Source: Erodium maritimum (taxonomy: Eukaryota > Streptophyta > Magnoliopsida > Geraniales > Geraniaceae). From it: 64,000 nucleotides of DNA. The translations under genes and the position numbers were made by a program. The DNA is taken from assembly GCA_963921825.1 (NCBI GenBank), contig OY997596.1:36013932-36077931 (forward strand), in the 5' to 3' direction. The notes beneath the pieces were generated by a model. It was not told the DNA's origin, did no database searches, and saw nothing but the letters and a program-made list of their open reading frames with translations. How positions within the stretch are numbered: the stretch's first letter is position 1; every line of letters begins with the position of its first letter. Positions 46,118 through 57,700 of the stretch are shown here, one piece after another.

Positions 46118-48089
46118 GGTTTAAATTAATGGTTTTAAGCTTTTTTTTTAAAAAACTTACCGTTTATTTCCGACAGCTGCTGTAAGAACTGCCCCCGGTC
46201 GACACTAGTGGAAATCGGGAAGAGTTGACTTTTCGCTGAAAAAAGTCAACCGACGATTCTGGGAGTCATTCGGGACCTATCCGGGACCTAAAAAGCTTAG
46301 CCATCGTTACGGTTAGCTTAGTTGGGTCATTTCCTTTCAAATAAGTACTTTTGCGAAAAAGTCAAATTCGGGTCAAACGGAGTCAAATTAGGGGTTTTAT
46401 TGAATCAATTTAAGTGGGCTTGGATAATTGTGAGTGGAGGCGGACCCCACATGGACACATGTCCATAAGTCTTGGAGGAGAATAAAGGGGTGAGAAAAGA
46501 CCTGTTTAACCTTATTTTTTGGGCATAAGAAGAAAGGGGACATAATGGGCAATTTGGACCTTTCTATTTTAGGTTACAGGCCACATGGGAGCAACAATTA
46601 AGCCCATTTCTTCTTGCTTGGCCGAAATACACAAGGGAGAGATAGGGTGGAGCTTCCACTGAAGGAGAGGAGAAGAAGAGAAAAAAAGTGTCCCTTTTTG
46701 CTTGATTCCACCACCAAAGCTCTTCATTTCCTCCAAATTTCTCATCCTTTCTTCATTTCCTAAGGTAAACTTTCAATCAAATCTCCTTTTGATGAACTTT
46801 AAGTGGTGGGTTTTGTTAAGAGTTCATGATTTAGGTTTGGGTAGTTTGGGATTGAGGTTTTCCTTGATCAATTTGATGAAACAACATTGGGTCTTGGAGT
46901 TTTGAGGTTTTTGGGACTGAAATTCGGAGGTTCTGGAGCTAGGACTTGGAGCTTGCGCGGTCTGGAGCGTGGCACGGAACATGCCTCTGACCGGCCCTAT
47001 GAGCAGCACGGAACGAGTCTCTAGAAGGCCCTCTGAGCAGCACAGAACGGGTCGGGTGCCGGACCTGTGAGCCGCCCGGAACGGGATGAATGCCGGCCCT
47101 GTGTGCCGCCCGGAACGGCCTTGTTCCGGCCCGGTTTCCTATACGATCCGTGCTTCTCTGAGGATTCGAATGGAGATGCCTATTTTTGGCTCGGGTTCTG
47201 TCCCATGGCTAAGTGGGACCAACTTGGCCGGGTGTGGGTTTTTCGTGTTCGGGTGGTCTTGGGTGACCCCCGGATCGAAAATTCACACCCGGAACAAATT
47301 ATGGAAGTGATTCGTGAAAATCCGGAAAATGTGGTTAGGAACTTTAATTTCGGAATTAGAACGCTCGGACATCAGAAATTGATTCCGCCAAGTGCGTTGG
47401 AACAAGTGAATATAATTAGGAATGATATAAATGAAAATGGAAATTTTCGTAGCCCCGAGGGACGTTTTCCCGATTCCGGACAGTTTCGCCAAGCCGAGCG
47501 AAATGGGCCATACCGGGCCCATTTTGACAAGGTTGAGTAATTAGGAAGTTTATCGAGAACAGAACGTATTGGGGGATTAGTTTGGGTGTTATCTCTTTAA
47601 ATCACCCTTGAATTATTATTAAATCTCGTATTACTTTGTGATCTTAGACGTTGTTCCCGATCGCGACGGAGGAGGCTACTAGGCGACTCGTGGTTGTTCG
47701 TGTTAGATCGCGGTTGAGGTAAGGAAAAGTAGCGAATACCGGTTTAAATGCGGAAAGTTACTAGTATTGCATATAGGTTATAAGTAACCGGAATAATTGT
47801 AGAATCACATGTGGATATGAATAACTAGGGTAGTGGTTTGAAATGTGGAATCACCTGCGGGCCATGTCGTGCCCGTAGGTTTGGGAATTGCCGTGCTATA
47901 GAATTGCATGTGGGCTATGTCGTGCCCGTAGGGTTGTGTGATGATTGCGCTTGTTTGTGATTAGTATATTTGTAATGATTAGTCTGTGGTATGTTCCAGT
48001 GTTAAATTAATGATCATGATATGCTATGAGAATGTGGCGAATGTTAGTGTGAACTATTACCTAGTGACATGTTCGAGGTGTTGTATGTG

Positions 48090-48545
48090 TGTATCCCGGT
48101 AGGATATTTAGGCCGAGGATGGTGTTCCGGTCCGATATCGTGACCGATGCTGTGTGTTCCGGCACAATATGTTCCGAGGCTAGGTGTTCCGGTATGATAT
48201 CTATACCGACGGAGGATTCCGGTATAAGATATCTAGGCCGAGGCTGGTGTTCCGGCGTACGTGGTACCCGAGGCTAGGTGTTCCGATATGATATCTATAC
48301 CGACGGAGGATTCCAGTATAGGATATCTAGGCCGAGGATGGTCTTCTGGGGCGATATCTAGACCGATGTTGTGTGTTCCGGTACGATATGTCCCGAGGCT
48401 AGGTGTTCCGGTTTGATATCCTGACCGATACTGTGTGTTCTGATATACATATACCTTGATGCTGTTTTTTCCGGTATGATACCTATACCGACGGAGGATT
48501 CTGGTATAAGATATCTAGACCGATGATGTGTGTTCGGGTGTGTAT
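48090..48545 (+). repeat. Degenerate array of 'ttccggtatgatatct.taccga' units
   Basis: Roughly 30-45-bp units repeat about a dozen times, each with 'ttccgg(t)', 'gatat' and 'ccga(t/g)g'. The Gypsy LTRs hold the reverse complement of a similar unit ('cataccggaaacgcacatcgg', 33025-33255 and 41030-41190), and the internal region at 35740-35840 holds a few more. Confidence 0.75.
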
Positions 48546-49062
48546 TGGTAATGATTTACTGTGTGTATTTACTCGGTGACTCTTGAGATATGGTTAGGTG
48601 TGAACATTGAGAAATTGTTAACTGTTGAGCAGAGTTGATTTCACACGCTAAGTGTGGAGATTGGGTAAGTGATGTGATAAAACGAGATATGGTTAAGTGA
48701 GGTTGGTTATGATTGTGGTTGTGATTTCTGTTTGAGTCGTTGGTTATTATGCTTTACTAGTATGCCATATTTGGACGGGTATCCGTGGGGTGAGCGACAT
48801 GCTCATCCCCTTTACTACTTTTTCCTACTGAGCGAAAGCTCACCCCCTTCTCTACTGTTCTACAGGTTTTGAGCGGGATTTGATTTAGAGGACGTCTCAG
48901 AGCTTGGGAGCTTAGCGAGAGTCCTAGTTGGATGGTCTATAGACGTACTCCTTTTTCGTACCAAACTTTTATGTTGGGATTTCGAGTATTTGACTCTTAT
49001 TATCAGGATTGATCAATTTGAACTTTTTTTAGAGTTTATTTCGTTTAAATTTGCATTTATTA

Positions 49063-50850
49063 GACGAGAAGCGGTTTCCTTCCAGAATGGCCGGCCCTAA
49101 AGTGCTTCCTTTCATCGTCTTCTGCACAGAATTGCACCATCTCTACGCTGAATATCGACCGATAGTCTCTGTAGGTGGGCCCGAGCCTGTGAGACGTGAT
49201 GGGCACCGTGTGAGTCGATTTGGGCGTCGGAGTTCAGCCCAGCCTCAATCTACGACTGACGCGGTAAGTCGAGATCGAAGGGATGGTTCGCCTAAACCTA
49301 CATCTGGTCGGAATCGAGGTAGAGTGTCGTCCTCGTCTGGCCTGGTTACAGGGACGGAGGAAGTTGGGCGTCAGATTTCTGCATATCAGCATCAATCTGC
49401 GACTGACACGGTAATTCGAGATCGTCGGAATGGTTCGCTTAAACATACACCTGGTCACGCGATTGACACTTCAAAATCAGACAGACGTGCTCGGAATCGA
49501 GGCAGAGTGTCGTCCTCGTCTGGCCTGGTTACAGGGACAGAGGAAGTTGATGCACTTTCAAGGAAGGTTGCATCAGTTCCCTCGGGTACAACTGGAACCG
49601 TGTCTTCTTCGGTTCCGGGTAAGGGTATGGAGAAGGAACTGATGCCAATTTCCAGTTTTGTCGCACATTCAGATCACTCTGAAGCTTTGACCTTGGATTC
49701 GGAACAAGGTAAGGACATTGTTTCACCGACGACTGCGAAGACGATTTTGAGCTCTCGTGTAGGGTCAGGTACGAAGATTTTTGTTTTTAATATTCCTTTC
49801 GGTTCCTCTGATGGTTAGATTCGTAAAATCTTCGGGGACATGAGAGCGATTAAATCAGCTATCGCGATAAAACGTCCAAATCGAAAAGGTCGTTGTTTCG
49901 GTTTTGTGGATTTCTTTTCGCCGGATGTTGCTCAAAAAGCAATTGATGTCTACAATGGTTTCAAGTACAATGGGTTTACTCTGTTTGTGGCCCTGGCTCG
50001 TCCGGAACAGGACCGGTTTCCGGTTAAATAGTCAACACTCTCAACACAGAGTCTGAACACTCTTGAGTTGTCCACTGGTTCTGCCCTTAACCAGAGCACT
50101 GGCGTTGAAGTTGCGGGTCACTCGTTTATACAAGAGAAAGGGGCAAAGTTGGAGGATCGGAAATGGCTAAAACTCCTGCTCGCCGTTGATCGTAATTCGA
50201 CGTTGGTTGTTGACTGGTTGGCAGAGGAGATTCAGGCGTAGATTGCGAATCATCGGATGTTTCGCGATTCTCAGTAGTTTTCAAACTTCAACTCCGATCT
50301 TGGTGCGTTAATGTTGGCAGGATTGACTGGAGTGGTGTGTACAAAATCCTCTGTGGATTTGGTTTCGCTGGAGAAGTTTCGTGATACACAAGCAACACAG
50401 GGTGTTACAACTCCGTCTACCAGTTGTTTGGGCTCGGGAGTCCCCCTTTTGGTTCCGATTTTAGGTCGTGTGGAAGGCCTTTTTGGCAGGGATGGTTTTG
50501 AGCCTTCGGTTGAGGGCTCGCCTGCTCGTCTAGGTGTTGGGCCCATCTCTATTCCGAAGACGATAAATGTTTGTGAGGAAGGTTTGGGAGTGAGTACCGG
50601 AGTCTCGGCTGTGGGTTCAGAATTCAGCCAAGTAATTTTTGTGTGGTGGATTTATGTTTTAATGTTCTGTTTTCTGGTTTTTTCTGTTTTTGGGATAAGG
50701 TTTTCCTTATAGTTCCCCATTAGCAGAACTCCTCTGTAAGCGTTGTTCGGTTCTTTCGGCCTCTTTTCCTTGTTTCTTCTTGAAGCCGGGTTTTCCGATT
50801 CCCTTTCTTGGAATCGGTATTTAATAAAATTTTCGAGCTTATAGAAAAAA
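49063..50850 (+). mobile_element. RRM-type ORF1-only LINE, 1788 bp
   Basis: A perfect 12-bp duplication TTGCATTTATTA flanks it (49051-49062 and 50851-50862). It begins GACGAGAAG and ends 'aataaaattttcgagcttatagaaaaaa'. The body is one ORF1 (49087-50712) plus ~140 bp of 3' sequence, with no ORF2. The tail matches the LINE insert at 61055-61596 ('taataaaatattagcttataaaaa') and resembles that of the ORF2-bearing LINE at 54.3-57.6 kb. The insertion is a single event in the LTR. Confidence 0.88.
49087..50712 (+). pseudogene. LINE ORF1 with RRM domain, four in-frame TAG stops
   Basis: One reading frame runs from MAGPKVLPFIVFCTELHHLY to the TAG at 50710-50712 (542 codons) without a frameshift. Four TAG codons interrupt it: 49816, 50029, 50239 and 50275. 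The N-terminal part is Arg/Ser/Gly-rich with repeated blocks (NRGRVSSSSGLVTGTEEV occurs twice, about 49312 and 49495). An RNA-recognition motif spans about 49770-50020: TKIFVFNIPFG (RNP2) and KGRCFGFVDFFSPDVAQKAI (RNP1), split by the first stop. RRM-type ORF1 proteins bind LINE RNA. The C-terminus near 50640-50700 is hydrophobic. Confidence 0.8.
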
Positions 50851-50920
50851 TTGCATTTATTATTATTTTTAGTTCACGTGTCGAGTTCGGTCAAAACCGG
50901 ATTTGGGACGTGATAGTTGC

Positions 50921-51180
50921 CAACGGTCGGATTTTTTTTCTTCCATGGGACACGTGTCGGCTTTGGTTGAACGACGCACGAACCGCGTGCTAGGGCCCGC
51001 GAACCGTCTGTACGGTTCACACGTTACGGTTGGCGAGCCGCGAATATCGAGTGCCACAGCGCTACGGCTCGCGACCCGCAAACCACAAAACACGGTTCGG
51101 TTCGCGATTCGCGACATGGTCCGTAGCACTGTACGTGGTCTTAGAATACATGATTGAGTGCGCAATTTCTAAATATATCT
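50921..51180. other. CpG-rich spacer
   Basis: Dense in 'cgaacc', 'ggttcg' and 'cgcga' words and unusually CpG-rich for a spacer (about 50970-51130). It is continuous with 46140-46180 before the LTR insertion and probably belonged to the Harbinger element. No gene seen. Confidence 0.4.
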
Positions 51181-51209
51181 TTTAAATCTGGTGCAATACG
51201 TAGAGGAGT

Positions 51210-51480
51210 AAATGATATTGTCGCCCTAGTAACTTGGACGACACAACATTAGATTGTTCAAGTTCCACAGTTGGGCGACAAATCTTTTGGCCGCTCAAAT
51301 TTTGCATTTGGGCGACGTATTTGTAAATCACTCAAATTCCACACATTTTTTTGGTCAAGTTGTATATCCGGGCGACAAATAGTGAAGTCTAGCAAGTTTG
51401 AACTTGGGCCATACTTGGAGTACTCGGTCGCTGAAGTTTTATAAATGGGCGATAATTTGACCCTTGGATTTGTACCGTCT
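51210..51480. repeat. Degenerate ~38-bp hairpin-like repeats upstream of TAR2
   Basis: The word GGGCGAC(A/G) or a variant recurs near 51217 (as complement), 51275, 51312, 51370 and 51448. Between them are 'ctcaaatt' words, and several units have partial complements (tgggcgac ... gccgctca). It resembles subterminal repeats of a DNA transposon, but termini were not found. Confidence 0.45.
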
Positions 51481-51744
51481 CCAAAGTCCCTTTCTGTAAT
51501 GGCGTGGGTGGGAAGGATACACATGAGACACGCCAGGTTCCATATGTGGAAGTCGTTGATCCTAACATACAACCCTCAATTTTTAAACGAAATGATAAAG
51601 ACTTAGATAAGGACCTTGCTTGTCTTTTTCTCCTTATTGTTTTTGAACGAAGACATTGGTTGTTAATTAGTCTCTTCCCAACAATTGTTCCTCTCTCTTT
51701 AAAGCAGATACCATCTCCTTAATAATAGAGGACGAGACAAAACC

Positions 51745-54700
51745 ATGAAACTTGAGGAAAAGAAAACCATGGGAGGAGAGTTCATGCTACGGTTGGTGTT
51801 GATGTGTTCTATACTTGTCAATCTCTTCCTCGCAGTCACAGTGAGTCATTGGTACAAGAGTGGACTGAGCTGGAGTGTGAAAGCAGCAGAAGAAGGTGAA
51901 GCAGTAGCAGCCATATCATGTTCTGGCCATGGAAGAGCCTTTTTGGATGGAGTTGAGGTTGATGATGATGAATCAGCTCATCACCAAGCTTGCGAGTGCA
52001 ACGCTTGCTACACTGGTTCTGATTGCTCTATCTTCATGCCGCATGGTTGTCATGCTGAGGCTAATGGGTATGTATCCAAAATATCATTTTTTTTCTTCTT
52101 AAAGTTACAAGTTTTAACAAGTCTCAAAATTAATTTGTTCTGTAATTATAAGTTGGTGGGAAAGCCCAAGTGGTAATCGTGGGTGGTCCATCATTGTCTG
52201 AATAGTATGAAGATAAGTATGTGAAAAATAATGCCACCAAACCAATCATGTTTTGGTTTTTGTTTTTACTAGCTACTAGCTAGTAATATTTTAAGGTTTA
52301 AGTTTAGGTAAACGCTTTTCGTGGAGTAAACTGATTTTTTGTTAAACAAGTTGTTGGTCTCGAGGGATATTAACTCTCTTCGCTGTTGGATTTTGTTATT
52401 TTCTAAGTTTTTGTAGCAAGGTAGATTGTTCATTGTTTTCTTTAGTCTTGGTTTGTTTGTGGTATAAAGTTTTTGTTTTCTGTTTTTATGTCTCAGTCGA
52501 CTTGTTTTGTTGGCTCGCGTTTCCGTGATCGTTTTTTCGTTTGAGGTCGATCCTTTAAAGTATATCATCTTACCCTAGTCTCTCTTTGAGATTAGTGGTT
52601 TTAATAAATTTCGCATATCAAAACGAGTAGGTATGTTTAGTGATTATTAATGTAATGACAAGAGTTGAACATAGGTAATGAAAAAAGGCATGGTATAATT
52701 ATGTTAACTTGGTTGGTTATATGTGAGGATGGGATAAAGTGGGGATCCATTATTCCTGGAGCCATTTTGGATGCAGCATGCAACAACTAGTGCAATGTTG
52801 GTGGCGGGATGGCATCGAATGAGCTACGTATACAACGACAAATCCTACTCCTCACCCTTACTCGAAACCCGAATCCGGAAGCTCCACTCCATTGTTGGAA
52901 ATGCAGTCACTGAGGGACGTTACATTGTCTTTGGCGTTGGCTCTACTCAGCTCCTTAATGCTGCCGTTTATGCTCTTTCCCCCCATAACTCTTCCCTGCC
53001 TCCTGCTAAGCTTTTTGTTTCCACCCCTTACTATGCGGTTAGTTCTTTCCTTGTTCATGGTTTCAGAGATTTGATCTATTTGGACTCACTGATTTGTAAA
53101 CGAACCTTGTGCAGCTTTACGAAACGCAAACCGAATTGTTCAATTCAATGGATTATGAGTTTGAAGGAGACGCGGCTAACTGTAACGACACGGATGCAAA
53201 CATGATAGAGTTCGTGACTTCTCCCAACAATCCGGATGGGTTGCTTAACAAGGCTCTTCTTAACGAGTCATATGCCAAAGCAATTTATGATCATGCCTAT
53301 TACTGGCCACATTTTACAGGAATTCCAGCTCCAGCTGATAAAGATATCATGATCTTCACCATTTCTAAGATCACTGGCCATGCTGGCAGTCGATTCGGGT
53401 AATAATAACTATCTACAACCCTATCTACATTTCTTCAACTTCTAGTACAAATGATGGACACAAATTCTGTCTTTGGATATATTACATGTTCATTCTGATA
53501 CCTCGTTAAAATTCAAGAAGTTATATGAAGCTAGGTTTAACATTGTGATTTCAATGTAAAATCTGGGTTAAAGACCTGTTTAGACCTAGGATCGGATTCT
53601 TGTTATGTTGCATGTTTTTCGAGAATACTGGCTTCCAAACTATAGTCCTACCTTTTGGTCTTGGAAGATTGGATCTTATCAAGTAAACATTTGCTGATAA
53701 AAAAAACATTGTTAATGTAATAAAAGTAAGTGTGTGTGTATATAGGTGGGCTGTGATAAAGGACAAAGCAGTATACGAACAAATGTATTTTTATACAAGT
53801 ACAAATACAATGGGTGTTTCAAAGGATACACAAACGAGAGCTGTGAAGCTATTGGATGTGGTTCTCAAGAGCGGAGGAAGAGAGTTGTTCGACTTCGGTT
53901 ATGAGACAATGAAGAGGCGGTGGCAGAAATTAAGCAAGACTTTGTCAACTTCAAAACGCTTTTCTCTCCAGCCGGTTCCAACTGAAAACTGCACTTTTTT
54001 CAACAAAGTCAGAGAACCTACTCCAGGTCAACATTCTTATTCCTCTCTCTACTCTTACCACCATCATCATATTAGTTATAATTATTTGATTAAATCGAGT
54101 GAAAAATTAGACAAATGAAATCTGAACCCAAATATAGTCTCGTCATATAAATGATGATTTGATCAGATTATATCGAAAATTTCAAATGTTGTTTTATTAG
54201 AATAAAATGTTGAATCAAATCCCGTGCAAAAAATTATCATAGAATAGTTTATGATAATGTGTTGTGAGCATATTGTATCTTATTGATAAGCGATAAATTT
54301 ATTAATGGCAGGATTCTAAGGATGAAACCTGAAAAAAGATACAACCCAAAAAGGATCTAAAACCTTCAAACAGAAACACCAAAAAATATCAATAAAAAAA
54401 CAAGAAAAACAAGCTTGATTACTGAAACCAATTAAGCTCCAGCATGATGAATCATGCGCCCCCACTCCTTAAGCAAGACCAAGGATGAGTGCACCACATA
54501 TCAAAAGAACAATCTGGCTCTATCTCCCCTGCTAATTTAGCAATGCTAAAATACTGCAGTAGTATTTTCGCAAAAACTTCATCAACCGGTTGAAAACTAC
54601 TCCTGAAAACAACAATGTTCCTCTACAGCCAGAGGTGCCAATAGGTAATGTAACAGACCTTCAACCAAGCATTATTTCCCATGAACTCTGTTACTACCGC

Positions 54701-57700
54701 CCAATTCTCACAAGCCACAGAAGCAGTCTCCGGCGCCACCCAAACCAAAGACCACCAAGAATAAACTCTGCCCCATAAAGCCCACGAGTACTCACAGTGG
54801 AAAATCAGATGATCAAGATCTTCAAAACACACTTTGCAGAAATAACATAACATGGAATTTTATGAAATCTTGCAACCTCGGGCTTCCAGAAAGCACATGG
54901 TCAGCACTGCCCTATGGATGATCAACCACATAAAAATACTGTACGTCGGCGGTAAACCTTTTATCCACAAAAAATACGCCCACGCCACTTCTTCATACGA
55001 TGGTGCAATAAATCTGTAAACCGCACCCACCGAGAATCTCGGGCCTTTAACCCATACCACCTCCTCAATCAAGCTAACCGAAGCTATAAAGCCTTTTAAA
55101 GCCATCTCCTCAACAAGCTCACTCGAAAAAAGATTTCAACAAAAGGCTAACACCCAAGTTCAATTCAACCACAAATCCTGGACCGATGCTTCTTGATTAG
55201 CTGCAATTGTAAATAATTGGGGGAACCTATCTCGGAACGCTGAATCTCCCAATCAAACATCATCCCAAAATCTCACCCTGGATCCATTGCCCACCTTCCA
55301 GTGAATCCCCTGTTCCCCAAACATATGAAGAAATCGGGGATCACTAGCTAAACTCATAATGTGCCCAAAGAAGAAAGAATTACCCGGTTTGTCAAGCTTC
55401 GTGAGATCCCAATCCCTCAGGTTCCATATGAACTTTTCACATATTAGTTGCTTCCAAAGAGAATTATCATCTTCAGCAAATCTCCAGAACTATTTTTCCA
55501 AAAGGCTTAGATTTACCTCCTCCAACCTCCTGAGACCCAAGCCACCTTCAGCCTTTGGGCGACAAACCATATCCCATTTTACGTTATGAATGACTCTTCT
55601 AGCCACTTTATGGGACCAAAGAAATCTCCTTTGTAATTGCTCTAAAATCTGGATCACTACTTTAGGAGCCTGAAAAATACTCATATAGAACACAGGTAAA
55701 GCAGCCAAAGTGGACTTAATGAGCACAACACGACCGACCAGATTAAGATTCTTGGCCTTCCAGCCATTAAGGTCACTACAGACTCTAACAAAAATCGGCT
55801 CCCAAAAAGCGATTCTCCTAGGGCTGAGACCCAACATAAAGCTTAAGTAGGGTATTGGCATATCACTAACCTCACAATCCATAATGGAAGAAATGAGCTC
55901 CTCAGATAGGACCGCACCGTTTAGAGGTACTGGTTTTGATTTTGCATAATTAATATTTAACACCGAAATTTCTTGAAAGAGATCCAAAATATACTTCAAA
56001 TTTCTTAAAGCTGTCTCCCCCCTAATAAATAGGATGGTGTCATCCGCGAACTGTAAGTGAGATATTTCCAGTCCATTTCTTCCCACTACGACCCCGTGAA
56101 AATCATCACCTTGAATACCATCCATTATCATCTGATGTAAACCTTCTGCTGCTATAAGGAATAAGAACGGGGATAAAGGGCAACCCTGCCTAATCCCATT
56201 TTCAGTCTCAAAATCAGCACTCGGTGAGCCATTGATTAACACAAACAAATTGGCTCGAAAAATAACTAGCCATCCACATACTCCATTGAGGATTAAACCC
56301 CATAATACGCATCACATCAAGAAGATAAGACCAACTAACCTTGTCGTAGGCCTTTTCAAAATCCAACTTCAAGATAACCGATTCCACCTTTGTTTTTTTA
56401 ACTGCATGAATCACCTCAGAAGCGATAAATACACCATCTACTAGTTGCCGCCCTGCTATGAACCCACTCTGGGTATCACTTGTTAAGTCCGGTAACACCT
56501 GTTTTAGCCTATTTGCTAACAATTTAGCCATAATTTTATATGGCCTCGAAATCAAACTAGTCGGTCTGAATTCTTCAAAAGAAACTGGGTTCAGAACTTT
56601 GGGAATCAAAACCATAAAGGCTGAGCTTAAACCCTTACCAAAAATCCACGTATTATGAAAGTCTTCTGTAAACATGACCACATCAAATTTAATCACTTCC
56701 CAACAAGTTTTAAAGACCAATAATGAATAACCATCAGGTCCAAGCGCCTTATTACTCCCACAATCAGAAACCACCTTAAAGATTTCCTCGGGGGAAAAAG
56801 AAGCCTCAAGGCCGGTTGCCTGAATATCAGATAATTGTTTAAAATGGAAAATCGGAATTTGAAAAGGAGCTTCATAAGGTTTTGCAAACCTTTCTCTAAA
56901 GTCGATGACTGCTTGAGTCTTTATAAGTTCAAGATCACTGATCAAAACATCCCCCACCCGGATTTGCGAGATTTTCTTCAAAATGGCATTAAAATTTGCA
57001 ACCTTATGATAGAATTTAGAGCACTGATCACCTTCCAAATACCACTTTATTCTTGCCTTTTGTCCTCAAATTTTTGCCAACATTTTATGTTTCTCGATCA
57101 TGGATACCTTTAAAAGAAAGCGTTGAAAGCATTATGCATCCGAAAGAGGTCTTGAGTCGATTACTTTATCCGTTTGTCAACCTCTGCATTTAGATCGAAA
57201 ATCTCCTTATCCACCCTTCCGAACACCTCATTATTCCACTTCTGCAATTCCTTTCTCAAACAATTCAATTTCTTCCACAAAATATAACTCGGAGCACCTT
57301 GCACAATAAATCCGGTCCACTTATCAGCCACGAAATCATAAAAATCCGGGTGAGTAGTCCAAACATTTAAGAATCTCAGTGGCCTTGCTCCCCAATTAAT
57401 TTCTTGCGATTCCAGGACCACCGGTTTGTGATCTGATAACTGTCTTGGCAGAATCTTTTGAGTCAGACAAGGTAGACATGATAAAAGTTCAGAAGAGATT
57501 AAAAATCTGTCAATCCGGGAAGCCTTAGAAGCCGGTCCAAACCAAGTAAACTTACTACCTACCAAAGGTATATCACATGAGGCCATCTCGAAAATAAAGT
57601 CCTGAAAAGACACATGAACCTACTTGAATTAATCCACACTGATCTTGCGGATTTGAAGAACTCGAAGAGCAAGGGAGGTAAACATTATTATGTTACCTTT

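Larger units (their letters stand above)
46181..50915 (+). mobile_element. Solo LTR (~2.93 kb) of a Gypsy element, carrying a LINE
   Basis: Starts TGTAAGAACTGCCCCCGG and ends CCGGATTTGGGACGTGATA, where the family consensus end GTGACA has become GTGATA. The flanks are GCTGC (46176-46180) and GTTGC (50916-50920), a 5-bp duplication with one C-to-T change. The 5' ~450 bp match the solo LTR at 7515 clearly (e.g. 'gggacct.tccggg', 'aaaaagcttagccat'). The array 48090-48545 and the hairpin at 48829-48842 are family features. It is inserted in the upstream part of the Harbinger element. The LINE at 49063-50850 interrupts it. Confidence 0.85.

Noticed and set aside
50808..50993. 61-aa frame after the RRM LINE
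   Set aside because: It crosses the LINE tail, the target duplication and the LTR end, so it cannot be one gene.
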